Assembly (NCBI GenBank): GCA_051453625.1
Contig: JBOZIK010000001.1
Coordinates: forward strand, 79,726,592-79,765,773
Direction: 5' to 3'
Length of the DNA stretch: 39,182 nucleotides
From: Welwitschia mirabilis
Lineage: Eukaryota; Gnetophyta; Gnetopsida; Welwitschiales
Shown: positions 1-11,843 of the stretch, piece after piece
Layout: each line of letters opens with the position of its first letter
Position numbering within the stretch: position 1 is the stretch's first letter
Translations under genes and position numbers: made by a program
The notes under the pieces: model-generated
What the model was told of the DNA's origin: nothing
The model's input: only the letters and a program-made list of their open reading frames with translations
The model's database searches: none

Positions 1-324
1 TGTGACAGAAAGGCTAAAAGCTAGTCCTTGTGACAGAAGGATTAGGATCTAAGTAGAATCTCATCTCATTTCTATTTTTATTTACTTGCATTTCATCTTC
101 ATTTTGCATTGCATTTGTTTTACTATTTTCTTTTAGTCAAGTAAAAGATAAATACCAAAAACTACCTTTGAAAATCAATTCTGTAACTCTAAGCCTAGTG
201 CCTTCATTGGGATTATGACATTTGGGTAAACTTCCATCTATACTAGTGTGTATTATTCTGTAAGTTATATGATTTACAAGTTTACCTAAAGAGCTTTAGG
301 ATTGCATAAATTTGCACCACAACA
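1..324 (+). repeat. 3' end of an Athila-like LTR (LTR0), cut by the window edge
   Basis: This stretch lines up by eye with the last third of LTR1 (11560-11822). Both share the run of ttgcatttcat-like words, then a 'ccttcat...gacatttg.g' block, then 'cttccatctat.ttagt', and both end in TGCAYCACAACA. The terminal CAACA at 320-324 is taken as the LTR end. No clear tRNA-Asp primer site follows, so I cannot tell whether this is a 5' LTR, a 3' LTR or a solo LTR. The start lies outside the window. Confidence 0.5.
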
Positions 325-1389
325 CTTTAACTCTAACTTAATTTATAAGAAAGTCTCTAGAATAAAAACATAGGCCAACTAAATCTGTTTTCTACTTTCT
401 TTGATTCATTTAAAATAAGTGTTAGTGATTCTTAGAAGAAAGTTTTTTAGTTTTAAAATCAACAAATGGCATTGCAAAGTTGTCTTATTTCTCTATAAGT
501 CTTAAAATGGAATGAAATTTAGGGGTAATTTATAAAGTAACAAAGAGGTAAGATGGAGTATGTCCATGAAAGATCCAATATTCTTAATGCTAGAAATTGA
601 GAACCTAGAAACTAAAACTATGTAATAGAGGTAATAAACATACAAATAAAGATCCACATCTACATTTCTTTAATGAAATTCCATAATAAAATGATAAAAA
701 AATGTTGCCATTCTTTAGGAAATTGTAGAGGGTTCATTCTTAATTTGATCCTAAACTCATTAATAGAAGTCTAATTTAGCATTAGAGAGATCTTTCTATT
801 TGATGAATAAGAAATTATGAATATTAAAATAGAGGTTATATATGTAATGACTTTTAATTTCAAGGGTACCTAAAACATGGCTATGATAAGATACTCACAT
901 ATTTCTACAGAATCAAATGAATGTCATCAAAGGATTTATTGGTAATTAATGCTTAATACTACTAAGTTTCTTCATTTTGATGAATTTAAATTATTTAAAA
1001 TAGTAGCAGGTTTGAAGTATGAAGGGTCACAACAAAGTTGAAAATGGTCTTAGCCTACACAAACAAAATATAACAGTTAGCACTACTAGATAGTAGAATT
1101 AGACTAGTAAGGACCAAAAGGAAATACAAGAAAGGGTTGGATGATAAAGATGAGTTTCTAAAACATAATTATAGCTTAGAAGTATAATTTTTAATTATAG
1201 TAATTATAAGGAATTTTTTGGATCTAATTTTTTCTTGGATAAACTATGTAAAAGTGGTGGTTAGTTTTTTAAATTGATGTTTCTTAAATTTTATTAACTA
1301 GATTTTTATAATAAGATATTGATATTTATCAATAGAAGATATTTATCATACTAGATAAATATTATTCAGTTTATTCCTTTAGTAATCTG
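325..1389. other. AT-rich stretch without recognisable gene
   Basis: No reading frame or conserved motif was recognised on either strand. The region may be internal sequence of the element to which the LTR at 1-324 belonged, but nothing seen proves this. Confidence 0.4.
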
Positions 1390-1960
1390 CAAAAAACTAG
1401 ATTAGCAGAGTTAATGCTTTCTTTTTGGTCTGGGTTCTAGTTCTTACATAAATGAGCCAATAGTTTATATTTTAAAAAATTAATGAGGATTTCTTTTAAG
1501 TTTTTCTACATGTAAATGATATTTTTCTTTTTCCTCTAGAACACTAGTAATTAATTTTGTCATAGAATGATCTTCTAATTTGAAAGGTACATAACTTTAT
1601 GAAGCTAATAAAGGTTCTTCGTTTCCTTCATAAGAAAAGTACACTTAGGATTGCTTGAAAATTTTAGCAGAAATGATTATGTGTATATCTCTTTACTTCG
1701 TAATCATAAATTAAATTTAAAAGTTAAAGATGGTGTAGCATGTACTAGTTCTTAGTTTCTAAATTAACTTCTAAGTAATATTATTAACTTCAAGTAATGT
1801 TTTATGGTAGGATCTTTAACATGATTGATCTTTTTTCCCAAGTTTTACTTTTTAGAATTTAGTTATCCTATTACTTATAATTGTTACTTTTTATTTTCAT
1901 GTCTCTAATGGGTTCTATGATAACCTAAGAGAAGTTAAGTGCATGTTTTATATTTCTATT
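1390..1960 (+). pseudogene. Ty1/copia reverse transcriptase relic
   Basis: This is a very worn copia RT. The best landmark is a YVDD-like box at 1509-1520 that now reads HVND, which fits Y to H and D to N transitions in the catalytic motif. Downstream, at about 1825, the words 'MVGSLT*LIFFP' resemble the copia block LVGSL.YLT..RPD. The frame changes several times and stops are dense. Upstream RT motifs are not visible. The order RT then RNase H (next entry) supports the call. A chance match cannot be fully excluded because no long frame survives. Confidence 0.35.
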
Positions 1961-2079
1961 TCAAATATCATTGAAACCATTTTGTTTAATTTAGTTGTTT
2001 TAACATTTGTATTTGTAACAACTTTGCAAATGATATCATTTATTCTTTTATTGATTACCAATTATATTTAAAGAATATA

Positions 2080-2480
2080 AGGACCCTCGCATACTTGTTT
2101 TTTATATAACAAGTTGCATTTTGACATTAGATATTATTATTTTTTTAAATAACTTATTAGGAAAATATTTATTATATGTGATAGACTTTTACCAATGACA
2201 TCATTAATCAAGAATTTTATCTTTTTTATAAGCATTATGCATCAGAAGCATAAGTGTTAATGATATGTTTAATAAATATAGCATGAAAATATTGAGTGAT
2301 AACAAATCCCTTTTACATATTAGTGCAATTCCCATGCTTATTCTTTAAGCCACTTCTATAAAGATCATTATCCATGATTTACTCATCAAATTATAAGTCT
2401 AGATAGATGAGAATTCTACTTAGGTTAAACATAATTTAATCTAGCCATTCATAAGTTGCTTTTTTGTTGACACTATACTT
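2080..2480 (+). pseudogene. Ty1/copia RNase H relic
   Basis: RNase H is the last domain of copia pol and degrades the RNA template during reverse transcription. At about 2300-2345 the frame reads SDNKSLLHISAIPM, close to the copia block CDN.SA.HIA.NP, and it is followed by a degenerate stretch where the KHI/DCHF box is expected. Together with the RT-like motif upstream it forms one decayed copia pol end on the + strand. Frameshifts and stops are frequent. It differs from the SIRE-like copies further right, so it is probably another copia lineage. Confidence 0.4.
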
Positions 2481-3671
2481 TGTTATAATTTTGACTAACT
2501 TTAAAAATTGCAAGTTTAAATTTCTATCTTTGATTCTTGTTTTTGTAATCCTAATTTTATTATTTTTTTCATAATCCTTCTAAGATACCAAAAAATAAGT
2601 ACAATAATTCACTACCCATCAAGATTTAAAACGTTCATATTCAATTCGTTATAAGCATTTCATCTCTCTTATTGCATACATTGTTTTTATGATTTAGTAA
2701 TTATTGATTTTGGTATATTGCTTTTGATATCTTACCTTATCATCCTTATTCTTACTTGTTTTAGTAGCTTAAAATTTTTATTCCTCTATTTCCTTAGATT
2801 TAGGATCATCATACAATATAGGAATTGTCCCATTACGCATTTTTTTAAGTGCTTTAATCAATTTCTGGGGAAAATATTTAGAGATATAATTATATGTTTT
2901 CATAAAAGGTCTTAAAAGGTGTTGTATGAAAGAAAGAAAAGAAAAAATGCACTTATTTTTAATGAGAAAAACAAAGTATAATACATAAACCAAAAAAAAA
3001 AAAAAAAAAGGGATTAGGATGCAACAATTTATTAACTACATTTGACATGAAACAAGAGTGTCATTCAATGCTATTGTACTTGGTATTAGCAACATGCTTG
3101 CAAGGATATTTCAAGTTAACAAAGTAAAATTTTTTAGATGATGTATGAATAATATTAATAAATGATTTACATATTAAATGATGTTTATAATATAGGGAAA
3201 ACTAAAGCCGAAAAATTATAGCTTTAAAAAAAAAAAAAAGGGTCTTTAACTTAGGATAAATCATTAGTTCTCTATCCTAGGAATCCAAAGATGCCTTTGA
3301 TGTTAGAGAAATAACATTCTCTTTAGAGATAAATTGAATCATAAAAAAATAATATCTCATCATGGTTTTCTTAGAGATAAATATTAGCTATGACATGTTC
3401 TTTTAAACTTTCTTTATAATATTGCTAAGTTTACAACTTACAATAAAAATGTTATACTCCAAGTTATTTGTAATGGTATTTCCACTTTTTCCTTGTATTT
3501 ATTCTTATGTGCCCAACACCTAGTAGTAAGTCAATGAGAAATATACATTCACGTATTTATAGAGTTTCAAACTTAATAGAGAGTTCAAAATGTTGTGTTG
3601 TCTTAAGCTTATAGATGAATAACACATGCAATTATGCTCTAAGTTAGTGTTAAAGTAGAAATAGCATTAGC
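2481..3671. other. AT-rich stretch with two poly-A runs and one unrecognised minus-strand frame
   Basis: An 18-base A run lies at 2992-3009 and a 14-base A run at 3226-3239. A minus-strand ATG frame of 71 codons (2993 to 2778) is basic and rich in Lys, Phe and Tyr; its second half is not low complexity and ends acidic. I do not recognise it. No target-site duplication or internal promoter was found that would make the A runs the tail of a SINE, LINE or processed gene. Confidence 0.35.
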
Positions 3672-3891
3672 GATCATTATTATTTTCTAGAATCTTGTTT
3701 AAAATCTTACTTAGTTAGTTAGGATTCTAAGAAATAAACATCTATAGCTTTATCAACTACTGAAGCTGAAAGAGAATTACTGATCATTAATATTTTCTAG
3801 AATCTTGTTTAGAATCTTATTTAGTTAGTTAGCCTTATAAGAAACAAATATCTATAGCTTTATCAACTATTGAAGATGAATATTTAGTAAT
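3672..3891 (+). repeat. 110-bp tandem duplication inside a copia RNase H relic
   Basis: Two adjacent units (3672-3781 and 3782-3891) share almost all bases. Both begin gatcatta.tattttctaga and both contain the words encoding TSIALST (or its variant) with the following T(I)E(A/D)E box. The two units differ mainly by single substitutions, so the duplication happened after the element had started to decay or shortly before. Confidence 0.75.
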
Positions 3892-4130
3892 TGAGAGTTG
3901 TGTTACTCAAGTTTTATTAATTCATCATGCCTTATAAGATCTTCATATTTGTAAATTTAACACACGAATTTCTTGTGATAACTAGTGACATAAACATATA
4001 TAATAACTCTGTCCTTTACTCTATAATAAAACATATTAATATTTTTCATTATTTCATTAAGGTTAATATAGATTATAAGGATATAAGACTTGAATATATT
4101 CCTATAAGTTATTAATTCACTAATATGCTA
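3700..4130 (+). pseudogene. SIRE/Maximus-like copia RNase H relic
   Basis: The frame through 3835-3870 reads QISIALSTIEDEYL, matching the copia block SIALSTAEAEYIA. It continues at about 3985-4105 with INIYNNSVLYSIIKHI and then DYKDIRLEYIP, matching the box (A)I.ISKNP..H.RTKHIDIRHHF plus the C-terminal LEY.PT block. The same blocks appear in the copia copies at 30190-30390 and 33600-33920. The first ATG in the frame, at 3927, is internal to the domain and not a real start. A 110-bp tandem duplication repeats the ALST block. Stops and frameshifts show it is dead. Confidence 0.65.
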
Positions 4131-4339
4131 ATAAAACCTTTCTCTTAGAATCATTTCACCTCTTTTTATAAATCCTTAAATTTAGGTTCTTATTTTTAAG
4201 TTCTTTGATCCTTATTTTTTCTTTTAAACTTTACTCTTATTCTCCTTTTTATGTTTCCTAGTTTCATGCTATATTATTTTATGATCTTAGTTTTTAACTT
4301 GATTCTTTAATTCCTTTTTTATTTCACTTATTTATTCAT

Positions 4340-4560
4340 AAGATATTGGCCTACTATTGTAAATAGTTGACTAGAATGGGTGATCTTTAAAGTGGACCAC
4401 ATTATTTTATGTCTTTTATAGTTTCTTGAATGGTTGACCGACTTGTAAAAGGGTTGACTATAATGGTAAATGATTATTCTTAAACGGTCAACTAGCCTTG
4501 GACAATTTTTTTGAATACCCTTCAAATGGTTGACTATCTAACCTTAGGAGTTGATTAACC
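4340..4560. other. TTGAC/GTCAA-rich spacer of a copia 3' region
   Basis: At least seven GTTGAC/GGTTGACC or GGTCAACT words lie in about 220 bp, in both orientations. The same kind of cluster sits between RNase H and the extra 3' ORF in the two better copia copies (30550-30900 and 33990-34200). Here it lies downstream of the RNase H relic and upstream of a 3' ORF relic, so position and content agree with a SIRE-like untranslated spacer. TTGAC is the W-box core bound by WRKY factors; whether these sites act as such is unknown. Confidence 0.45.
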
Positions 4561-5235
4561 ACTATGTAACTCATGTGTTTCTATAAATTCTAAGCATGTG
4601 TTTTCATCTGTTATTATTGTTTTTCTTCTACCTTTTGACTCTCTAGTTATTTTTAGCTTTCTTAAAGATATTTTGACCTATTGATTAGAATTTTTAAAGC
4701 ATTTTTAATAATTCCTTACATCTTCCTATCACTTTGTACTAGCTTCATTTAAATTTCAACAAGTTTAATCAAATTTTTTTTTATTTATTTTTTTTAATTT
4801 ACACCTTCCCATTGTTATTTTACTACTTCTAGTTAAGTTTATTGTTTAATTATTTCTTCTCTAGCCTAGTTTAAGATAGTTTTATGTGATTTCTATTTTG
4901 TTTTATTAGTTATAAAGAAATTCTCTAAATTATTTTTTATTTATTAATCCTTTCATAATCTTAATACCTCTTTTTAAATCTAATTATTACGAGTTATTTT
5001 AACTATTCCATTTCATTGTTTCATTAATCTTTAAGTTATGTTTTAGATTTTTAAGTGATATTGTCATGATTAGATTCACCTTTTCAAAAGGAATTAAGAT
5101 TGTCTCATTTGATGCTTTTTCATCATTATGATAGATGATTATTTTATAGTATTCTTAGATTGTTCAATATCATTTGATTAGTATCCATTTGTTATGCTAT
5201 TTCTTAGTGGTTTTAATAGTGTACTTTAAGTGCAG

Positions 5236-5478
5236 ATGGCTTCAAGAGTCTCTTGCACTAGTGCTAGAGAGGTTAGTCTATTTACTCAAATGAACAGATA
5301 GGCTAGCATGAGATTTAACACAACTTTAAATTGAAGACCATTATTAGAGAAAGGAAAATTTAAATTTTTACCTTAAAATTCCTTTACCTCATAGGTGAAA
5401 AAATAATCAAGTAATAAGAGTGAAAAGCTTTGCTTACCCTATGTCCAAAGGTAATTATAGATATTATTGGATTTTTCC
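5236..5478 (+). pseudogene. Start of SIRE-like extra 3' ORF (putative plant transposon protein type), relic
   Basis: An ATG at 5236 opens a frame (MASRVSCTSAREVSLF...) that has stops but keeps the layout of the N-terminal part of the extra 3' ORF found in SIRE/Maximus elements: a Ser-rich start, an 'RF..T' block, an R-PLLEKGKF segment and then a helical stretch before the 10-base gap at 5479. The comparable ORFs start at 31067 and 34383. The function of this protein is not established; it has been called envelope-like. Similarity here is by pattern only. Confidence 0.4.
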
Positions 5479-5488
5479 NNNNNNNNNN
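5479..5488. other. Assembly gap of 10 N
   Basis: Ten undetermined bases interrupt the 3' ORF relic. Confidence 0.95.
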
Positions 5489-7399
5489 CAATGCATAAAT
5501 CATTTCTACTAGAGATTTAATGCTCAATACCATGATCTTAGAAGTGGCTTTTATAATTATCCTAAATACCATAGCACGCTTTATTCATATTCATTAAGGT
5601 GGTGTATCTTATATCTTCTTTATAGGATTCAACTATCTGTAGCAATTCTAACATGCTTTGGATCTATGTTATGCTATCTTCCATTATGTTTAGAACCAAA
5701 AACTTGATATCCCTATAGCATGTCTTGCACTTGATTTTTAACTATATACATATATCTTTATTAGACATAGGAATGATGTAATTCTTTATAGATTTAAGTT
5801 TTTACATTGGATTTATTCTCAATAGAATATAGATACACCATTTGTCATTTTCAAATTTCTTATACACATCGTTTAGTATAAGAACAAGATTCTTTTGTAT
5901 GGTAGCTTGATTATGGGACTATGCCATTACTTTCATGTTCCTTTATCATAGTATAATATCATCATCCTCAAGCCTTTATGTCCACTTAACTACTAAAAAA
6001 TGACATTCATGCATCATTTTGAGGCTGGTCTTATTTAAAGATCTTCTTGTGGTAGAGCTGTAGAGTCCTCAGATTTTCACTCATCAAGATCTCACTCCTA
6101 TATTATTTACTCTAGAGAACCCATTAATCATATAATGAATCATTATTATCTCTCTTCACACTAGGATGTATGAGTAAGAATAGTCTTAGCAGTGGGTGCC
6201 ATAACTACTTGAGAAGATGAGGTAATAGGCTAGATTCTAGAGACATATTACAATTATTTACCTTTATCTTTTATTCATTGATACCATTTACTACTCCTAT
6301 ACTAAACTATCTATATCCTCCAGAGGAGGAAGCTGAGAAGGTACTAAAGGAGAAGGACACAGAGGAGGAATCTGCAAAGGAATTAAATTATGATAAGGAG
6401 TTAGAAGAGGAAGAATAATTAAATGGAGAGGATGAAGAGGAATACTAGGAGGCTCCTACATCACCTTTCAAATGAACAAAGGCCTCACCGTAGCTAGATC
6501 AAAATTATTTCCCATAGAAGGCTTCTTCATCATAATGAGGATTTTATTCATCATTTTGGTATATGTATCATAAGTTTAAGTCTAGTGGTCTCTCTACTTC
6601 TTAGGTATCCACTTTTTACTACTTGATTTATATTTAGCCATGATGTTTACATGACATTATCTTATAGACTCATCTTAGGACATTATAATTCATAACTATT
6701 ATCACCACACCTCATCCATAAGTGATCCTGATTAGTGTTTATTGCATATTCCATTAGTTACCAATTTTACCTAGTCATTTCTTATTCTTGTATTTTGTAT
6801 CTCCCATATTATTGATAAGAAATAGGTAGAGAAACTAGATAAATTATTATTATTATTATTAATATATGATAATTATTATTATCAATAGATAGTTTTTATC
6901 TCAAACTAATGTTATCAATAGATAGTTGTTATTTCAAATAGTTTCTTGTTCTTCAAATATGTTAAAAAATGTTTAGTGACTCTTCTTGTTTACAATCACA
7001 CATGTATTACCCTTTGATAAAATGAAATTTGTTATAGAATGTTATTAATGATAGTATTAGCACACTACTAGGGTAATATTTAATTTATGTCTTATTACTT
7101 TTAAACTTTTGTATTCTACAACTTATTTCATTTTGCATTAGGTATATAATTAGGTGGAGTAGTAACCTAGGAAGATTTAACAAACTTTTTATTTATTTAT
7201 TATTAGTAATAAAGGAAGAGATTATTACACCTATTAATTAATTATTGATGACATACAAAATACTATTTAATATTCTAATTAAATAAAGTTATTTTTAAGC
7301 TAAAACTAGACGTCTTAAGAGCACATTGAGATCATAATATTGATCACTAATAAGTTACAAAAATTATATCATTTATGTAGAAGAAAATTAGATCTAAAA
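5489..7399. other. Unresolved stretch, possibly copia debris
   Basis: No gene can be named. On the + strand, 6300-6480 encodes a Glu/Lys-rich low-complexity segment with stops, which on the minus strand reads as Pro/Leu-rich. A minus-strand segment around 5490-5720 vaguely recalls the C-terminal part of a copia gag (UBN2) domain, but the match is too weak to call. A (TTA)n/(ATT)n tract lies at 6842-6870. The rest is AT-rich sequence without visible structure. Confidence 0.3.
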
Positions 7400-8340
7400 A
7401 ATGGCTAATCTAGTAAAATGCTTTTACACAATCAACTGATATTCTTCATGGAGTTGACCATAGGTTAATAAGAGAAAAACTCAAATTTTCAATAAGGGGT
7501 TGACTAGCTAGTAAAGTGGGTCAATTTCCTAGGTTGATCAACAATTCTAAAGGGATTAAACACTAGTCAATGAACTAATAATGTAAATCATATAATTAAC
7601 CTACTCTAGACTCAGGATCAATCAGTTAGCTTAGTGTACTTTACAAAAGGCTTAATGTAATAAAAGGCAGCAACTTCCATCTCAAAGGAATTAACCATCA
7701 GTCTAATATATAATAGAAATATAACCATTATAGATTATTAATAGCCATTTTAACTTTATAAAAGTTAATAAGTTATTTTTAAGGGTTCTAATAGTTATAT
7801 CTTTGGTCTTTGTACCATACAACATTTGTAAACATTCTTGTATAAATAATTGGGGTATTATAAGAATTCACCTTTTTTATTAAATTCATATTATCCTACT
7901 ATTGACATTGTATCTTATTTAAATTATAATATAGTATTCATTATCTTTATTTATATGAATTATGATAATAAGAAAAGGAATTGACTTATTTTTAATGTCG
8001 AGAATTGTTGGAAAATCCTATTTGTACTAGGAGAGGACAATCATAAAGTCTCATTAGAGGTACAATTGAAGGTTGCATTAACAATAAAGGAAAACATGCT
8101 TTTTTTCTATATCTTATGTTTATTTCTCTTTATCATTTAGATAATCTCATATGCATAAAATTTTATATCATTTGTTAATTATATGAATTTGTATCATATT
8201 TAAATTAGATCTAAAACATTGTGAATTCATTGATAGTTTACTTTATAAAAATGTAGTTATAAGTCTTCAAATTGCAAAAATTACCATAGCTATCATATTC
8301 ATACTTTCCTCTAGGATAGCCAATTAGCTTTAACTTCCTG
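7400..8340 (+). repeat. Possible SIRE-like copia LTR relic
   Basis: The region begins with TTGAC/GTCAA words (7435-7620). It then has segments resembling the middle of the copia LTRs at 25290-25410 (an 'accattatagatta' word, a run of 'ccattttaac' type, and TATAAATA at about 7842). A 'ttgtactaggagagg...gtacaattgaagg' block follows, of a kind common near LTR 3' ends. Neither terminus nor a primer site could be fixed. It may be the 3' LTR of the relic whose RNase H lies at 3700-4130. Confidence 0.25.
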
Positions 8341-8587
8341 AGCCACTGATAGGTTCTATTTTACTTTATTCTAATTTATTTGTCATTTTCTCTTATTGAG
8401 ATGATAGGTAGTATTCTTTTATGTTATTAAGCCTAGGACCTTTCTCTATTTTAGTTTTTTGGAAAATTAAGGTAGATGATTAATAGTTGGTTTTAAAAAT
8501 AATAGAAGAAAATCATCTTCTTTTAGTACTTATTAATTTGAAAGTTTTGTATAGTGCTATTTATTTAATATAAATTACCTGTATTCA

Positions 8588-8596
8588 GAGAGAGAA

Positions 8597-8651
<55 letters not shown>
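8588..8651. repeat. (GA)n microsatellite next to a gap
   Basis: A GA dinucleotide run with a few AAAG interruptions at its left end runs into the 10-N gap at 8652-8661, so its true length is unknown. The gap is probably caused by the repeat. Confidence 0.95.
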
Positions 8652-8661
8652 NNNNNNNNNN
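8652..8661. other. Assembly gap of 10 N
   Basis: Undetermined bases directly after the (GA)n tract. Confidence 0.95.
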
Positions 8662-10579
8662 CTTATAATTACAAAACCATGCGTCTTAGTACTAGGATCA
8701 ATTATTAATAATTCAAAGTTTTAATTAAATGAATTTCCTAGAAAGGAAATCTAAATATATATCTTATTTTTTAGTTTTATCTTATTGCATATTCCTAAAT
8801 TTTATATTAAAAAATAAATATCAACTCTAGTTTGTAGAAGTCTATAAATTTAAAAAGTTTTATTATTGTAAAGTTTATTGATTAAAATATACTTTGTCAC
8901 TTATTATAGAACTTTAACAAGATAAGAAGATACATAAAACTATATTAGAAATTTATGTTACATAATTAAAAGAGTAAGACAATTATTTAAAAGCTATAAG
9001 ATAAATAGAAGTAAGAGATTACTTGGACTAGAAAGGAATATGGATAAATTAAAGATAAATAATAAAGTCCACTCTCATAAAATATTAGATCAAATTACTA
9101 AAAGAGATAATCAATATTAGAAATTAAAGAAGTTAAAATATATTTTTATGTAATATCAATGCAAGGTTAATTAAATAGACAAAATCTGTCCAAAAGGATA
9201 GTAAGCTATTGAAGGACATCTTGTAATATAAGGATACCATAAAATGCAATCCCTATAAATAATAATTTATAAATAAATTTCTTAATATTATTAAAATAAC
9301 ATAAACTTTTTAAATGTTCATTCTTATTATAGAAGAAAAAAATTATTTGAATAATTACAAACTAACATTTAAGTAAAAGATGTAAATCATAAGAAGGTTT
9401 ACTTTTGATCATGAAACCCTCATAATCTATATTAAAGTAACTTGATTATATAATTTTTATAGAACACATGAAACTTATACATAACAGTTATGCGACTTAC
9501 CAAGATTTTCTACATTAATGACTTTAATAAACATAGAAGCTATAATGTCTTATGATAGTCCATCCATAATTCATATATTAGATGATGTTAGATAATTATT
9601 AATTATTTAATGCTATGTTTATGTTCACTTTTAAAACAAATTTATTCCATATATAAGTTTTTTAAACATGTCTTAATCACTTACAAATGGTAAAATCAAT
9701 AAATTTATTATGATTATACTAAATATTCAAATATTTTTCTTCATAAATGATAATTAATTAAGTCTGAAAATCATAATGCTTCTTATCCACTTCAATTAAC
9801 TTTTTATTTTTGATGATTCAATTTATTGTGACTATCATCTATATTAGAATTTCATATCATAAGTATTTTGACTTTATTAGGACTAAGCACGTTTTTAGTC
9901 TTAATGAATTATAAAAACTAAATTTATTAAAAGGTTTAAAATCATTACATGAAACCATGGATTTCTAACATGGTTCTACTATGGGTTCATTAATTTAAAA
10001 ATTTAACTTTTTTAATAATTATTTATTTAAGAGTGGCTTATGACTTTTTATCATTAACTATGGAGTTATCTATCATTTAAATTCTTTACATTTCTACTTT
10101 AAACTTATTCTTTTTTAAATCAATCTTAAACGTAAGTTTTACCTTCTTTATCATATACTCCTTTAACTATTTTTTATATTCTTAATATCTTATTTTATAT
10201 CATTATCATTATTTAATAATATGTGTTTTACTTCTGCCAATTATTTGTTATTTGCATTAAAAGACAAAAATGCAAGTAAAGAAAAAGATAGAAACTGCAA
10301 TAAAACATAAGTAACCTCATCATTATATTAGAGTAATTAAGGGTTAATGATTACCTTACAAATAATCTTGTCCTCTATATATGAAGAAACTATCACTTAA
10401 CATACATGTCCTAATAATGGAATATATAGACATTCTCTAATAAGATGGGGGGAAACTAACTCCTTGATGAAGTTTAAACATTTAACCAAATAAGGTATTA
10501 GTAGTTATAATTTTGCATTACTGCTTGAACTATAATACTAAAATTAGAGGTATTTTTGTGATTTTTAGGTGTTAAGGAT
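8662..10579. other. AT-rich stretch without recognisable gene
   Basis: About 1.9 kb with no long frame, no conserved retroelement motif and no obvious repeat seen on either strand. The part just left of LTR1 does not carry the clear polypurine tract found before LTR2 and LTR3. Confidence 0.4.
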
Positions 10580-11822
10580 TATTGTAATACCAAATTATAT
10601 TTTTTGATGGGGTATTTTAAGTAGTTTTGTAGGACATTTAAATAAGTTTAAGTACAAAACAAGGATTATTAAGAGTCAAGGAGAAAATCATGAAAATGCA
10701 CAAATACCAGTACTTTCAAAGGAATTTTGAATTAATTTTAATACTTTACATTTTATGGAGGAATTAATGAGCTTTAAGGCTAATTAACTTGATAAATAAC
10801 TTTAAGAAGATTGTTGTCCCCTCCATCATCTAAATAACATACAAGGATAACACTACTTGCATGCTAACGAGGATGTTTATTAGGATGCTAACTTGGTTGA
10901 CATGAAGGATAAATATAGAACTTTGTTGATGTGGCATCATAATACCTAAAATAAATGCTTCACCAAACTTCACCAAACTCTAGTCATGTTGCTTATATCT
11001 TCTTGCATAGTTGTTAGGATTGTTTATGTGTTTTTTTGTATTTTTTGATTTTAGAGTTTATTTTATAATAAGTACCTCCTCCGCCTTCAAGTCTATTTTA
11101 TCTTCATTTTCACTAATAATTCTTATGATAATAGATTAAATGGTGAGAGGTTCATCCATTATTGTTATAGAGAGATGTCTTCCTTACTATTAGGCTATGT
11201 ATTCTTCATTGAGATGTTGTTACTTTGTAATAAAGATGTTAGTTCACTTCTAATTTAAACCCTACTTTTTTTTTATATCTTCTATTTTGTGCATGTCCCT
11301 TATGGTTTATGTTACTTCTAATTCCATGATAGCTTCTTTAGTAATATAGATCATAAGGATAACCTCTATTAAAATTGATATTATTAGTTTAGGTTCATTA
11401 AATATCCTTTCTTAGATTAACTTTACCTAGTTTTCATATTTTGTTTGATATACCTGATAGCTGAGGTTGGTATTGATCTAGTGATGGCTTTTCTTAATTG
11501 ATATAGGTTATAAAGGGCTAATCTATATGATAGGTTAATTTGGTAATCAGATGCAAGTTGGATTTATTTTAAACTTGCATTTCATTTGCATAGTGTATTT
11601 ACATTATTATTTTTACATTGTTATTTTATTCTACTTTAAGGATACATAGTGTTTCATTTGGAAATAAATTTTCTTTCTTATTTCCTATGCCTTCAATAAG
11701 AATATGACATTTGAGTCACTTCCATCTATGTTAGTATGTTGTGTTATGCAAAATTTATATATATTTGTGATTAACAGGATTAGGTTGAGAACATGACATT
11801 TACATAGATATGCATCACAACA
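10580..11822 (+). repeat. Athila-like LTR1 (5' LTR of element A)
   Basis: The start at 10580 is set by alignment with LTR3, whose first bases TGTTGTGATGC are the reverse complement of the LTR end GCATCACAACA; here they read TATTGTAATAC, three G-to-A changes. The end at 11822 is the last A of GCATCACAACA, four bases before the primer site. The length is about 1.24 kb. Shared blocks with LTR2 and LTR3 include 'ccaaattatat', 'agttttgtaggacattta' and, with LTR3, 'aattaatgagctttaa' and 'gatgtggcatcat'. Confidence 0.75.
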
Positions 11823-11825
11823 TCT

Positions 11826-11843
11826 TGGCACCATTACTAGGGA
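11826..11843 (+). promoter_or_regulatory. Primer binding site, tRNA-Asp type, decayed
   Basis: TGGCACCATTACTAGGGA lies four bases after the LTR1 end. It matches the tRNA-Asp complementary site usual in Athila/Tat-like elements (TGGCGCCGTTGCCGGGGA). Every difference is a C-to-T or G-to-A transition, including loss of all CpGs. The following GGC is also as expected. Confidence 0.8.

Noticed and set aside
325-345. Primer site after the LTR end at 324
   Set aside because: The bases after 324 do not match a tRNA-Asp or tRNA-Met complement well enough.
2992-3239. Poly-A tails of SINEs or processed pseudogenes
   Set aside because: No promoter boxes, no flanking direct repeats and no recognisable body upstream of either A run.
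5380-5720. Minus-strand copia gag (UBN2) remnant
   Set aside because: A few hydrophobic words resemble the end of this domain, but there is no Trp or zinc knuckle landmark and a gap interrupts it.
10540-10579. Polypurine tract left of LTR1
   Set aside because: A 'tttttaggtgttaagg' word weakly recalls the sequence before LTR3, but the G-rich tract itself is missing.
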